A DNA stretch of 64,000 nt from Micromonospora gifhornensis (GTDB lineage Bacteria; Actinomycetota; Actinomycetes; Mycobacteriales; Micromonosporaceae), in contig NZ_BOPA01000027.1 of assembly GCF_016863515.1 (NCBI RefSeq), positions 62,001 through 126,000 on the forward strand, read 5' to 3'. Of this stretch, positions 1 to 8,284 are shown one piece after another. How positions within the stretch are numbered: position 1 is the first letter of the stretch; each line of letters begins with the position of its first letter. The notes below the pieces were generated by a model. The model did not search any database, was not told the origin of the DNA, and saw only the letters and a list, made by a program, of their open reading frames with translations. Position numbers and translations under genes: made by a program.

Positions 1-40
1 GCGCAGTGATGAGCGTGCGTGCCGGCGGTAGGTTCACGGA

Positions 41-1252
41 ATGGAACAGCGAGCCGGGTCGCGTCCCCTGCGGGTGGTGGCGCATGACGTGGTGCTCGCG
101 CTGCTCGTCACCGTGATGCAGGTGCAGGGCACGGTCGCCAAGGTCGCCGTCGAGGGCGCGCCACGGCCGCTGACCGACTTCGGGAACCTCGGATACGCGC
201 TGCTGGTGGTCAGTGGACTGGTCCTGGCCGTGCGCCGTCGGTGGCCGGTGGCCGTGTTCGTGACCGCCGCGCTGGCCAGCCTGGTGTACTACGGTCTCGA
301 CTTCCCGGACGCGCCCGGTTGGCTGGGGTTGTTCGTCGCCCTGTACACGCTGGCCGCCTATGGTGACGGGCGTCGGTCGCTGGTGATCGCCGGTGTGGGT
401 GTCACGGTGCTCGCCGTGGGATGGTTGGTCGCGGCGGCGGACATCGAGCCGCGGGCCGCCATCGGGTGGGTGTTCTTCCGCATCGGCGCGTCGGTGATGA
501 GCGCGGCGCTCGGCGAATCCGTGCGGTCCCGACGCGTCATCGCCGCCGACGCCCAGCAGCGTGCGGAACTGGCCGAACGCAGCCGTGAGGAGGCGGCGCG
601 GGCACGGGTCGACGCCGAGCGGCTGCGGATCGCCCGGGAGGTGCACGACACCGTGGCGCACGCCATCGCCATCATCAACGTCCAGTCCGGAGTCACCGCG
701 CACGTGTTGGACAAGAGACCGGAACAGGCCCGGGAGGCGTTGCGGGCCATCGAGCTGACAAGTGCCCGGGCGCTGCGGGAGATGCGGACCATTCTCGGCG
801 TACTGCGTGACGACCACGACGCTCGGGTGCCGCAGGCGGGCTTGGAGCAGGTCGACGAGCTTGTCGCCAAGGCGCGTGAGGCCGGACTCGACGTCACGGT
901 CGAGGCGGCCTCGCCCGTTGCGTCGTTGCCGAGCGCGGTGGACGGTGCCGCCTACCGCATCCTGCAGGAGGCGTTCACAAACGTGATCCGTCATGTCGGT
1001 CCGACTCGGGTGACTGTCGTGTTGAGCGCCGGGGTCGACGTCCTGGAGGTTCGGGTGACCGACGAGGGCCGCCGCACCCCTGCGCCGGCGGGCGACGGTG
1101 CGGACACGCCGGCCGATCCTGGACGCGGGATCGTGGGCATGCGTGAGCGTTGTCAGCTGCTCGGCGGGGACCTCGACGCCGAGCCGACGCGGCGCGGCGG
1201 GTTCGAGGTCCGGGCCCGGCTGCCGCTGGCACCGGACGGGTCACGCCGGTGA
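41..1252 (+). CDS. NarL-family sensor histidine kinase
   Basis: A 403-residue membrane sensor kinase that autophosphorylates on histidine and passes phosphate to the regulator encoded immediately downstream. The N-terminal ~165 residues hold about four to five hydrophobic membrane segments with no recognisable extracytoplasmic domain. The dimerisation/phosphoacceptor box of the HisKA_3 type follows, with REVHDTVAHAIA around the likely phosphohistidine His202, then a HATPase_c domain with the N-box region YRILQEAFTNVIRH (~305-320) and the G-box GRGIVGMRERC (~362-372). The stop codon overlaps the GTG of the response regulator (GTGA), so the two are translationally coupled. The inducing signal is not visible from sequence. 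Confidence 0.93.
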   Translation: MEQRAGSRPLRVVAHDVVLALLVTVMQVQGTVAKVAVEGAPRPLTDFGNLGYALLVVSGLVLAVRRRWPVAVFVTAALASLVYYGLDFPDAPGWLGLFVALYTLAAYGDGRRSLVIAGVGVTVLAVGWLVAAADIEPRAAIGWVFFRIGASVMSAALGESVRSRRVIAADAQQRAELAERSREEAARARVDAERLRIAREVHDTVAHAIAIINVQSGVTAHVLDKRPEQAREALRAIELTSARALREMRTILGVLRDDHDARVPQAGLEQVDELVAKAREAGLDVTVEAASPVASLPSAVDGAAYRILQEAFTNVIRHVGPTRVTVVLSAGVDVLEVRVTDEGRRTPAPAGDGADTPADPGRGIVGMRERCQLLGGDLDAEPTRRGGFEVRARLPLAPDGSRR

Positions 1253-1935
1253 ACACGGCAGCTGCCCAGGCGCAGATCAAGGTGCTGCTCGCCGACGACG
1301 AGAAGCTGGTGCGTTCCGGGTTCAAGCTGCTGCTCGACCTGGAGGACGACATCACAGTGGTCGGTGAAGCGACGAACGGTGCCGAAGCGGTGGAGGGTGC
1401 TCGCAGCGCCCGCCCGGATGTCGTGGTGATGGACATCCGGATGCCGAAGCTGGACGGCATCCAGGCCACGACACAGATCAGCCGGATGCGCGGGCTGGAG
1501 CGGGTGCGGGTTCTCATTCTCACCACCTACGACACCGACGCCAACGTCTTCGACGCTCTGCAGGCCGGTGCCAGTGGCTTTCTGCTCAAGGACGCCGGAC
1601 CTGCCGAACTCCTGCACGCCATCCGGGTGGTCGCCGCAGGGGAGGCGCTGCTCGCCCCGCGGATCACCCGCCGGCTCATCGGCCAGTTCACGGCACGGCG
1701 GACGGCCGCCGACGCCGCTCAGCAGCGGCTCGCGGTGCTCACCGGCCGGGAGCGGGAGGTGCTGGCGCTGGTGGGGCGGGGTCTGAACAACGACGAGATC
1801 GGCGGCGAGTTGTTCCTCAGCCCGGCGACCGCGCGTACCCATGTCAGCCGTGCGATGGCGAAGCTGGGCGCCCGTGACCGGGCGCAACTGGTGGTCATCG
1901 CCTATCAGACCGGGCTGGTCGGCCCCGACATGTGA
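1249..1935 (+). CDS. NarL/FixJ-family response regulator
   Basis: A 228-residue DNA-binding response regulator, partner of the kinase just upstream. The receiver domain carries the phosphoacceptor in VVMDIRMPKLDG (Asp62), the conserved Thr in ILTTYDTD and the Lys in FLLKDAGP. A C-terminal LuxR-type helix-turn-helix (~165-225) begins LTGREREVLALVGRGLNNDEI. The start chosen is GTG 1249, which overlaps the kinase stop by four bases. An in-frame ATG about 100 bases further upstream would lie deep inside the kinase gene and adds no receiver sequence. The gene ends only 7 bases before the stop of the convergent dehydrogenase gene. Confidence 0.93.
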   Translation: MNTAAAQAQIKVLLADDEKLVRSGFKLLLDLEDDITVVGEATNGAEAVEGARSARPDVVVMDIRMPKLDGIQATTQISRMRGLERVRVLILTTYDTDANVFDALQAGASGFLLKDAGPAELLHAIRVVAAGEALLAPRITRRLIGQFTARRTAADAAQQRLAVLTGREREVLALVGRGLNNDEIGGELFLSPATARTHVSRAMAKLGARDRAQLVVIAYQTGLVGPDM

Positions 1936-1942
1936 CCGGGTG

Positions 1943-3055
1943 TCAGCGGCCGGGCGCGGAGAGCCAGTCCTCGGTCGGGGTGAGCGGGACGGCTGCGGGG
2001 CGCTCGACTGTCGTCGTCAGTTCGATCCGTCGGCCTTCGGTGGCTGACCGGAGCAGGGCGGTCATGATGTCGAGGACGTGCAGCGCCATGTCACCGCTGG
2101 CCCGTGGTGGGCGGGTCTCGTCGGCCCGGACCAGGTCGATCAGGCCGACCCCTCGGGCTGCGCCGACGTAGCCGGCCTGCGGTTCGAGGGCACGCCACTC
2201 GGGGTCGCCGAGCGTGAGCTGGCGGACCGTGCCGTCGAAGTGGTTGGGGTCGGGTACGGCGAGGGTGCCGTTGTCCCCGTGCACCTCGATCGGTGCGGCC
2301 GTGGTCGCGACGCCGTCGAAGCTGGTCGTGAGGGTGGTCAGCACACCCCCGGCATGTTCCAGCACCCCGGTCACGTGGGTCGGCACCTCGACCGGGATCC
2401 GCTGCCCGACGCGGGGACCCGAGCCGATGACCCGGGAGTCACGCAGTTGACTGGCGGCCCCGATCACCGCCCGGACCGGCCCGAGCAGGTGGACCAGCGC
2501 CGAGATGTAGTAGGGCCCCATGTCCAGCAGGGGGCCGCCGCCGGGGGCGTAGTAGAAGTCGGGATGCGGGTGCCAGCGCTCATGTCCGGGGGTGACCATG
2601 ACGGCCGAGGCGGCAAGTGGGCGGCCGATCAGTCCGCCGTCGATCGCCGCTCGGGCGGTCTGCGTACCGGTGCCCAGGACGGTGTCCGGCGCGCAGCCGA
2701 TACGGACGCCGGCCGACGCCGCCCGGTCGACGATCGACCGGCCCTGCGGGAAGGTGGCGGTGAGGGGTTTCTCGACGTAGACGTTGCGGCCGGCGTCGAT
2801 CGCCGCGCCCGAGACCTCGGCGTGCGCCGCCGGGATGGTCAGGTTGAGCACCGTCGTCACGTCGGGGTGGTGCAGCAGTCGCTCGACACTTACCGCCTCG
2901 GCGCCGGGAATCGTGGCGGCGGCCGCTTCGGCCCGCGCCGCGTCGATGTCGGCCACCGCGACGATGCGCACGGCGGGATGGTCGGCGAGGGTGCTCAGGT
3001 ACGCGCGGGAGATGAACCCGAGACCTACGATGCCGATGCCGTGCGGGTCGCCCAC
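1943..3055 (-). CDS. Gfo/Idh/MocA-family oxidoreductase
   Basis: A 370-residue NAD(P)-dependent dehydrogenase of the glucose-fructose oxidoreductase/inositol dehydrogenase type, probably acting on a sugar or cyclitol. The N-terminal Rossmann fold has the dinucleotide loop GIVGLGFISRAYL (from residue ~8) and the family EKP motif in NVYVEKPLTATF. The C-terminal half is the beta-sheet substrate domain. The start is GTG 3055, giving a 31-base overlap with the 3' end of the ThuA-like gene upstream. The reading frame stays open far upstream but that part is antisense or out-of-frame to other genes. The pairing with a ThuA protein is common in sugar catabolism loci, so a joint role is likely. The substrate cannot be assigned. 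Confidence 0.9.
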   Translation of the reverse strand: MGDPHGIGIVGLGFISRAYLSTLADHPAVRIVAVADIDAARAEAAAATIPGAEAVSVERLLHHPDVTTVLNLTIPAAHAEVSGAAIDAGRNVYVEKPLTATFPQGRSIVDRAASAGVRIGCAPDTVLGTGTQTARAAIDGGLIGRPLAASAVMVTPGHERWHPHPDFYYAPGGGPLLDMGPYYISALVHLLGPVRAVIGAASQLRDSRVIGSGPRVGQRIPVEVPTHVTGVLEHAGGVLTTLTTSFDGVATTAAPIEVHGDNGTLAVPDPNHFDGTVRQLTLGDPEWRALEPQAGYVGAARGVGLIDLVRADETRPPRASGDMALHVLDIMTALLRSATEGRRIELTTTVERPAAVPLTPTEDWLSAPGR

Positions 3056-3735
3056 ACCATTCCCCTCTCGATGATGGTCTGCACGCTCGGGTGTTCCAGC
3101 ACGTCGAGGCTGTGTCCGGGAGTCGTCACGACGATCCGCCCGGCACCCCAGTGTCGGGTCCAGATCGCCGGTGAGGTGACCGGCCGGTGCCACGGCTGCC
3201 ATTCCCGCGTCGGGTGGGTGGTGGTGGCCAGGACGTCGATCAGGTCGTCGTGCAGCACCCAGTACTGCTCGGTGACCAGATCGAAGTCCTCGATCCCGGC
3301 GGTGATCGGGTGCTGCCGACCATGGTCGGTGATCGTGATCGAGTGGGGCAGGAAGGCGTCCTGTTCTCCGCCGCGGCGATCGCACGGCGGGACGCTCGGA
3401 TGGGTGGCGAACTGGCCACCCACCAGGTGCAGGTAGTCCGAGCAGGCGCGGAAGGAGTCGACGATGCCGCCGTGCCAGCCGGTGAAACCCGTTCCGGCGG
3501 CGACTGCCGTGGCCAGGCCGGCCACCTGCTCGGCGGTGATCTGCGACATCGTCATGCACTGCACGATGAGGTCGGTGTCGGCCAGTTCGGCGGCGTCGGC
3601 GTAGATCTCCGTCGACCCCTCCACGCGTACCGTGTATCCGTTGCCTTCGAGGAACGGGATGAACAGGTCCGTCGCCTCGACCGGCCGGTGTCCCTCCCAG
3701 CCGCCTCGGACCACCAGGGCTCTGCGCCGCGTCAC
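3025..3735 (-). CDS. ThuA-like protein (trehalose-utilisation family)
   Basis: A 236-residue cytoplasmic protein of the ThuA family, a glutamine-amidotransferase-like fold linked in rhizobia to trehalose and disaccharide use. Recognisable stretches are ALVVRGGWEGHRPVEATDLF at the N-terminus, GTGFTGWHGGIVDSFRA in the middle, GGQFATHPS, and the C-terminal WGAGRIVVTTPGHSLDVL. The start is GTG 3735, preceded by a strong ribosome binding site GGGAGG at 3742-3748. The 3' end overlaps the Gfo/Idh/MocA gene, so the two form a bicistronic unit. The biochemical activity of ThuA proteins is not well defined. Confidence 0.88.
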   Translation of the reverse strand: MTRRRALVVRGGWEGHRPVEATDLFIPFLEGNGYTVRVEGSTEIYADAAELADTDLIVQCMTMSQITAEQVAGLATAVAAGTGFTGWHGGIVDSFRACSDYLHLVGGQFATHPSVPPCDRRGGEQDAFLPHSITITDHGRQHPITAGIEDFDLVTEQYWVLHDDLIDVLATTTHPTREWQPWHRPVTSPAIWTRHWGAGRIVVTTPGHSLDVLEHPSVQTIIERGMVWATRTASAS

Positions 3736-3913
3736 ACTTGCTCCCTCCCCGCTGCACCACTGTCGCCCGGCCGACGCCCGGCGCCGTCCGGCCATCGACA
3801 ACCGTACCCGTCGCCTCTGACGGCGCTACCCCGTGCGGTGGTGGTTGTTCGTCAGGGCCGCGGTGGCGCCGTCGGCGCCCTTCGTCCGCCGACGAGTCAG
3901 CGCACGCTGCTCG

Positions 3914-3944
3914 GGGCCGGCTCACGTCGCGGGTGAGCCGGCCC
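3914..3944 (-). terminator. Hairpin terminator downstream of alpha/beta hydrolase gene
   Basis: GGGCCGGCTCAC (3914-3925) and GTGAGCCGGCCC (3933-3944) form a perfect 12-bp stem with a 7-base loop, about 20 bases past the stop of the minus-strand hydrolase gene. There is no U-tract, as is usual in actinomycetes. It would end the hydrolase transcript before the ThuA gene. Confidence 0.7.
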
Positions 3945-3963
3945 GGGGCGGCGTGGTCCGGGG

Positions 3964-4662
3964 TCAGCCGGCGTGCTGTGCGGCGGTCACGATGACGTCG
4001 GCGACGACGGCGGGCTGCGTCATGAACACGGCGTGGCTGGCCGGGACGTTGGTGATCTCCGCGCCGATGCGCTTGGCCATGTGCTGAAGCATCGCCTGGT
4101 CGAAGGCCTTGTCGTCGGTGGCGATGACGGCCCAGCTCGGCTTGTCGCGCCAGGCGGCGTGCTTCACCGGCGTCCCGAAGGCCGACATGTTGATCGGCAC
4201 CTGCGTGTCGCGGAGGAAGGCCGCGTCGGCGTCGCTGGCGTCGGCGGCGAAGCCGGCCTTGAACGTGTCGTGGTTGAGGAAGCCGTAGCCGTCCGTGCCG
4301 ACGTCGATGACGAAGTCGGGGGTCGGGGCGAATCCCTGGTACTGCATTGTGGTGTTCTCGCCGGCGTCGGGTGCCAGCGCCGAGACGTAGACGAGTCCGG
4401 CGACCGTCGGGTGTACGCCCGCCTCGGTGATGACCGTGCCGCCCCAGGAGTGGGCGACGAGGATCGTCGGGCCGTCCTGCAGGTCGAGCACACGGGTGGT
4501 TGCGGCGACGTCGTCCTCCAGCGAGGTCAGCGGATTCTGCACGATCGTGACCCGGTAGCCCCGGGCCGTCAGGTTCTCGTACACGCCTCGCCAACCTGAG
4601 CCGTCGGCGAACGCACCGTGCACCAGTACGACGTTCTTGATTTCCTGCCGGGTGGTGCTCAT
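3964..4662 (-). CDS. Alpha/beta fold hydrolase
   Basis: A 232-residue cytoplasmic serine hydrolase of the EstC/pyrethroid-hydrolase-like group. It shows the oxyanion segment VVLVHGAFADGSGW (residue ~12), the nucleophile elbow VAHSWGGTV (Ser ~85) and the C-terminal histidine region PASHAVFMTQPAVVADVI. A lid helix region lies between. The start ATG 4662 has AAAGGA upstream (about 4669-4674). The gene stands alone between a hairpin and a ~410-base gap, so it is probably monocistronic. Close relatives act on small esters; the natural substrate is unknown. Confidence 0.9.
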   Translation of the reverse strand: MSTTRQEIKNVVLVHGAFADGSGWRGVYENLTARGYRVTIVQNPLTSLEDDVAATTRVLDLQDGPTILVAHSWGGTVITEAGVHPTVAGLVYVSALAPDAGENTTMQYQGFAPTPDFVIDVGTDGYGFLNHDTFKAGFAADASDADAAFLRDTQVPINMSAFGTPVKHAAWRDKPSWAVIATDDKAFDQAMLQHMAKRIGAEITNVPASHAVFMTQPAVVADVIVTAAQHAG

Positions 4663-5072
4663 GGGGTTTGTCCTTTCGTTGCCGCGCCGGCGTGGGCTGG
4701 GGCGGATCGGGTGAGTCGACGATCGTGGCGGGAAGTGTCGGCCGCGGTGCTGGTGAACCGTCGACGTCCCGGCTGGCTCCATGCTCGGCCGGCACAGGTC
4801 GAGTCGAATCAGTCATTTGCCTGCCGATCCGGCGGGTCTGCTGCCAGTGGGAGGCGCGGTGACGGGCTGCGGCAGCCCCGATCGGCCCTGCCCGGCAATG
4901 GCAACAAACCGGGCACCGCGCCGTCGATGGCCTGTCGTTTGTAGGTCATTCGACCGATGTCGCCGCCCCGGCCGCGCACCGACCGTGGGCGGTGGGTCGC
5001 GTTGCGCCGCAGACCTGACGCCGCCGGGAGCGGGTGGTTGCGGCTGAACACCGAAGAGAGAGATCATCACGC
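4663..5072. other. Divergent intergenic region, no gene seen
   Basis: This 410-base gap separates the minus-strand hydrolase gene from the plus-strand LuxR regulator. It must hold both promoters. I saw no convincing -35/-10 pair, operator palindrome or small ORF with a ribosome binding site. Confidence 0.5.
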
Positions 5073-8027
5073 ATGCTCGACGCCTCGCCCGAGGGCGACC
5101 GGACCCCGTCGACGGTTTCCACCCCGCGACTCGTGGGTCGTGATCGGGAGCTGGTGGCGCTTCGCAGCGCGGTGGCCCGGCCGCCGGCGATCGTGCTGGT
5201 GGAGGGCGAGGCGGGGATCGGGAAGAGCCGACTGCTGCGGGAGTGGCTGGCCGCGCCGGAGCAGCGCAGCGCCCTGGTGTCGGTGTGCCCGCCGCTTCGC
5301 GAGTCGCTGACGTTGGGACCGATCGTCGACGCGTTCCGGGGGATCGACCGCCCGGTGTCACGACTGCCGCTCACCGCGCTCGCGGGTGCGTTGCGGCCGC
5401 TGTTCCCGGAGTGGTCGTCGGATCTGCCGCCCGCGCTGGAGCCCTTGGACGATGCGAAGGCGGCGCGGCATCGCCTGTTCCGCGCCCTGGACGAGTTGTT
5501 GCGGGCGCTGGGTGTCGACGTTCTCGTGCTCGAGGACGCGCACTGGGCCGACGAGGTGACCCTGGAGTTCCTGCTGTTCCTCACCTCCCGGCAGCAGTCG
5601 GACGGGCCGAGCCTGGTGATCTCCTATCGGCCGGAGGAGGTGGACGTCGGATCGCTGTTGCTGCGGCTGACCTCCCGGTTGCCGGCCGGCGTGACCCAGC
5701 TGAGGATCGCCCTGGCGCCGTTGCGGCCCGACGACACGGCGGCGCTGGTGTCCTCGATGCTGGACGGCAACCCGATCTCGCAGGAGTTCACCACGTTCAT
5801 GCACGAGCGCACCGGTGGCGTTCCGCTGGCGTTGGAGGAGTCGGTTCGCCTCATGCACGACCGCGCCGACCTGGTCGTACGCGACGGGCAGTGGTTCCGG
5901 TTGAAGCTGCGCGAGCTGCAGGTGCCGCCCACGGTGCGCGATTCCACCCGGGAGCGGGTGGGCCGGTTGTCGCCGACGGCGCAGCAGGTGCTGCGGGCCG
6001 CGGCCATCCTGGCCGAGCGGTCGTCGGTGGCGACGATCGCGTCGACCGCCGGTCTGTCACCGGCGGCGTGTCGGGGCGCTGTCGTGGAGGCCGCCGGCGC
6101 CGGTGTGCTGGACGGCGACGAGCACGACAGGTGGCGATTCCGGCATGTGCTGGCCGCCACGGCCGTGTACGAAGCGATCCCGTTGGCCGACCGCAGGCAG
6201 TTGCATCTGCGGGCCGGCCGGGCCCTGGAAGACGTCCATCCGCCGCCCGTCGCCCGCCTTGCCCACCACTTCCGCGAGGCGGGCGAGACGCAGTCCTGGG
6301 CGCGGTACGCCGAGCAGGGCGCCGAGCTGGCCATGGCCTCGGGTGACCACACCAAGGCGGTCGACCTGCTTGTCGACCTGTTGTCGGGCACTGAGCTGCC
6401 GGCGGCGGATCGGGCACGGGTCGCGCGGATCGCCGGGGTGGCCGCGCTGGGTCGTCGGGAACCGGTCGACGACGTCTACCACCGGGTGATCCGTACCTTG
6501 CGTTCGGTGCTGGAGACCCCGGGTCTGTCCGCCCGCCAGCAGGCCGAGATCCGCAATCCCCTGGGTCGGCTCCTGATCATCGGGGGTGAGGCGCAGACCG
6601 CACTGCGTGAGCTGGCGCAGGCGGTGGCGAGCCTCGACCATGACCCGGTCGAGGCGGCACGGGCGATGACCTATCTCGGCTGGGCCTATGCGGGTCCGTG
6701 GCCGGCGGCGACCCACCGGCGGTGGCTGGATCGCGCCGCGGAGCTCGCCGTCGAGATCGATTCGCCCGCGGAGCGGCTGAACCTGGCCGGCAACCGCGCC
6801 GCCGCGCTGCTCATGCTCGGCGAGGAGGAGGCCTGGGACGTCGTCGCCGACCTGCCGGTCGACGGCGCGAGCGCGGCGGAGCGACTCGACGTGGCCCGCA
6901 TCCACGCGAATGTCGGCACCGGTGCCCTGATCTGGGGTCGGTATGCCGAGGCGGAGAAACACCTCGCCGTGGCCATGGACCTGGCCGAGGCTGAACAGGC
7001 GTCGAGGTTGCAGCACAACGTCCGACTCGAACAGGCCAACCTGGCGTGGCTTACCGGCCGGTGGGAGGGGCTGGCGGAGCGCAGCGCGGCACTGGCCGAC
7101 GCCGACCGGGACCGACCGGCGTGCTACCTCGGCAGCATTCGCCTCGCGGCCCGGCTGGCGGCTGCGGCCGGACGGCGGCGCGCTGCGGAGGAACAGTTCC
7201 GGTTGGTCCTTGAGGAGTTCGCCCGTCTCGGCGCGGCCGACGACACGATGGAGGCCGCCGCCGCGCTGGCCCGGCTGTGGCTGGCGGAGGGACACAGCGG
7301 CCGGGCGCTGCAGGTCACGAACGCGCCGATGGAGACGGTCGGAAACAAGGGCATCTGGGTCTGGGCGACGGATCTGGTCCCGGCCCGGGTCGAGGCGCAC
7401 CTCGCCGCGGGTGACGTGAGGGCCGCGACGCAGGTGTGCGACCAGTTCGCCAGGGGACTGCGGGGGCGTACGGCACCGGCGCCGCGCGCCGCTCTCGCCG
7501 TGTGCCGTGCCCTGCTGGCCGCTGCGGCCGGAGACCATGCCCGGGCGGCGGCGGCGTTCGATCGGGCGGCGCGCGCCTGGAGCGCGTTGCCGCGCCCCTA
7601 CGACGCCATGCTCGCCCGCGCGCGCCAAGCTGAGGCGCTCATCGCGCACGGCCATCTCGCCGCCGGTCGGGAGCTGCTGGCCGCACAGTACGAGCTGCTG
7701 TTCCGGATCGGGGCCCGGGGCGACGCCGACCGGGTCGCGCAGCGGCTGCGCGAACACGGCGCGGAGGTCCCGCGACTGTGGCGCGGCGGTCGACGGGGGT
7801 ACGGCGATCAGCTCTCCCCCCGCGAGCTCGACGTGGTCCAACTGGTCGTCGCCGGCAAGACGAACCGGGAGATCAGCCGGATCCTGGCCAAATCACCAGC
7901 CACTGTGGACCAGCAGCTGCGTGCGGCGATGCGCAAGTTGAAGGTGACCTCCCGGACCGCGCTGGCGGTCAAGGCCGTGGAGGCCGGCGTGTTCGCCGAA
8001 GACGATTCCTTTCACGACCTGTCGTGA
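5073..8027 (+). CDS. LAL-type LuxR family regulator with AAA ATPase domain
   Basis: A 984-residue transcriptional activator of the large ATP-binding LuxR type. Near the N-terminus LVGRDRELVALRSA opens an AAA_16 ATPase with Walker A VEGEAGIGKSRLLREW (~45-60) and Walker B VLVLEDAHWADE (~150-160). A long alpha-helical, TPR-like middle follows (~380-900). The C-terminus is a LuxR HTH beginning LSPRELDVVQLVVAGKTNREI. The start ATG 5073 is preceded by GAAGAGAGAG (5053-5062); an in-frame GTG at 5034 is possible. Such proteins often control secreted enzymes or secondary metabolism. The adjacent protease gene is a plausible target by position only. Confidence 0.92.
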   Translation: MLDASPEGDRTPSTVSTPRLVGRDRELVALRSAVARPPAIVLVEGEAGIGKSRLLREWLAAPEQRSALVSVCPPLRESLTLGPIVDAFRGIDRPVSRLPLTALAGALRPLFPEWSSDLPPALEPLDDAKAARHRLFRALDELLRALGVDVLVLEDAHWADEVTLEFLLFLTSRQQSDGPSLVISYRPEEVDVGSLLLRLTSRLPAGVTQLRIALAPLRPDDTAALVSSMLDGNPISQEFTTFMHERTGGVPLALEESVRLMHDRADLVVRDGQWFRLKLRELQVPPTVRDSTRERVGRLSPTAQQVLRAAAILAERSSVATIASTAGLSPAACRGAVVEAAGAGVLDGDEHDRWRFRHVLAATAVYEAIPLADRRQLHLRAGRALEDVHPPPVARLAHHFREAGETQSWARYAEQGAELAMASGDHTKAVDLLVDLLSGTELPAADRARVARIAGVAALGRREPVDDVYHRVIRTLRSVLETPGLSARQQAEIRNPLGRLLIIGGEAQTALRELAQAVASLDHDPVEAARAMTYLGWAYAGPWPAATHRRWLDRAAELAVEIDSPAERLNLAGNRAAALLMLGEEEAWDVVADLPVDGASAAERLDVARIHANVGTGALIWGRYAEAEKHLAVAMDLAEAEQASRLQHNVRLEQANLAWLTGRWEGLAERSAALADADRDRPACYLGSIRLAARLAAAAGRRRAAEEQFRLVLEEFARLGAADDTMEAAAALARLWLAEGHSGRALQVTNAPMETVGNKGIWVWATDLVPARVEAHLAAGDVRAATQVCDQFARGLRGRTAPAPRAALAVCRALLAAAAGDHARAAAAFDRAARAWSALPRPYDAMLARARQAEALIAHGHLAAGRELLAAQYELLFRIGARGDADRVAQRLREHGAEVPRLWRGGRRGYGDQLSPRELDVVQLVVAGKTNREISRILAKSPATVDQQLRAAMRKLKVTSRTALAVKAVEAGVFAEDDSFHDLS

Positions 8028-8056
8028 AAATTGACGTATCCGCCGGATAGCTACGG

Positions 8057-8077
8057 CATGTCGGTCCGCCGAACATG
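8057..8077. repeat. Imperfect inverted repeat after luxR-type gene
   Basis: CATGTCGG and CCGAACATG are arranged as a dyad over 21 bases, 30 bases past the regulator stop. It could be a weak terminator or a binding site in the leader of the short ORF and protease genes. The arms pair with a one-base bulge. Confidence 0.3.
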
Positions 8078-8107
8078 GCTGCATGATTCACAGCCCTGAG
8101 GCCATGC

Positions 8108-8269
8108 ATGCCTGAGCGACCTGTCACGGGTGACGGCTCCACCGTCGCACACCAGCCCTCGATCGAACTGCCGCGCGATCCGCGCGGCAGCGTCGACGAC
8201 GCCGACGACGCCCACGACGCCGCCGGTGCCGACGACCCGGAGAGCCACGACCCTTACCAACCCCTGTAG
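8108..8269 (+). CDS. Short acidic hypothetical peptide (53 aa)
   Basis: A 53-residue ORF in the gap between the LuxR regulator and the large subtilase. It starts at ATG 8108 with GAGG at 8098-8101, six bases upstream, and stops at 8269, 15 bases before the protease ATG. The codons are mostly G/C-ending, like the neighbours. The product is strongly acidic (13 Asp/Glu against 3 Arg, no Lys or Cys), has a DDADDAHDAAGADD stretch and ends DPYQPL. No signal peptide or membrane segment is visible. I do not recognise the family. Position suggests co-transcription with the protease. It could be a translational leader, a protease-linked peptide or chance. Confidence 0.45.
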   Translation: MPERPVTGDGSTVAHQPSIELPRDPRGSVDDADDAHDAAGADDPESHDPYQPL

Positions 8270-8284
8270 GTCGAAGGATCCCGC

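Noticed and set aside
1936-1942. Possible terminator between the first response regulator and the convergent dehydrogenase
   Set aside because: The gap is only seven bases. Transcripts must overlap; no hairpin could be placed there.
1943-4816. One long minus-strand frame reading through the ThuA and hydrolase region as a 957-residue protein
   Set aside because: Only the part from GTG 3055 is a recognisable protein. The upstream part is an out-of-frame read of two real genes with their own ribosome binding sites.
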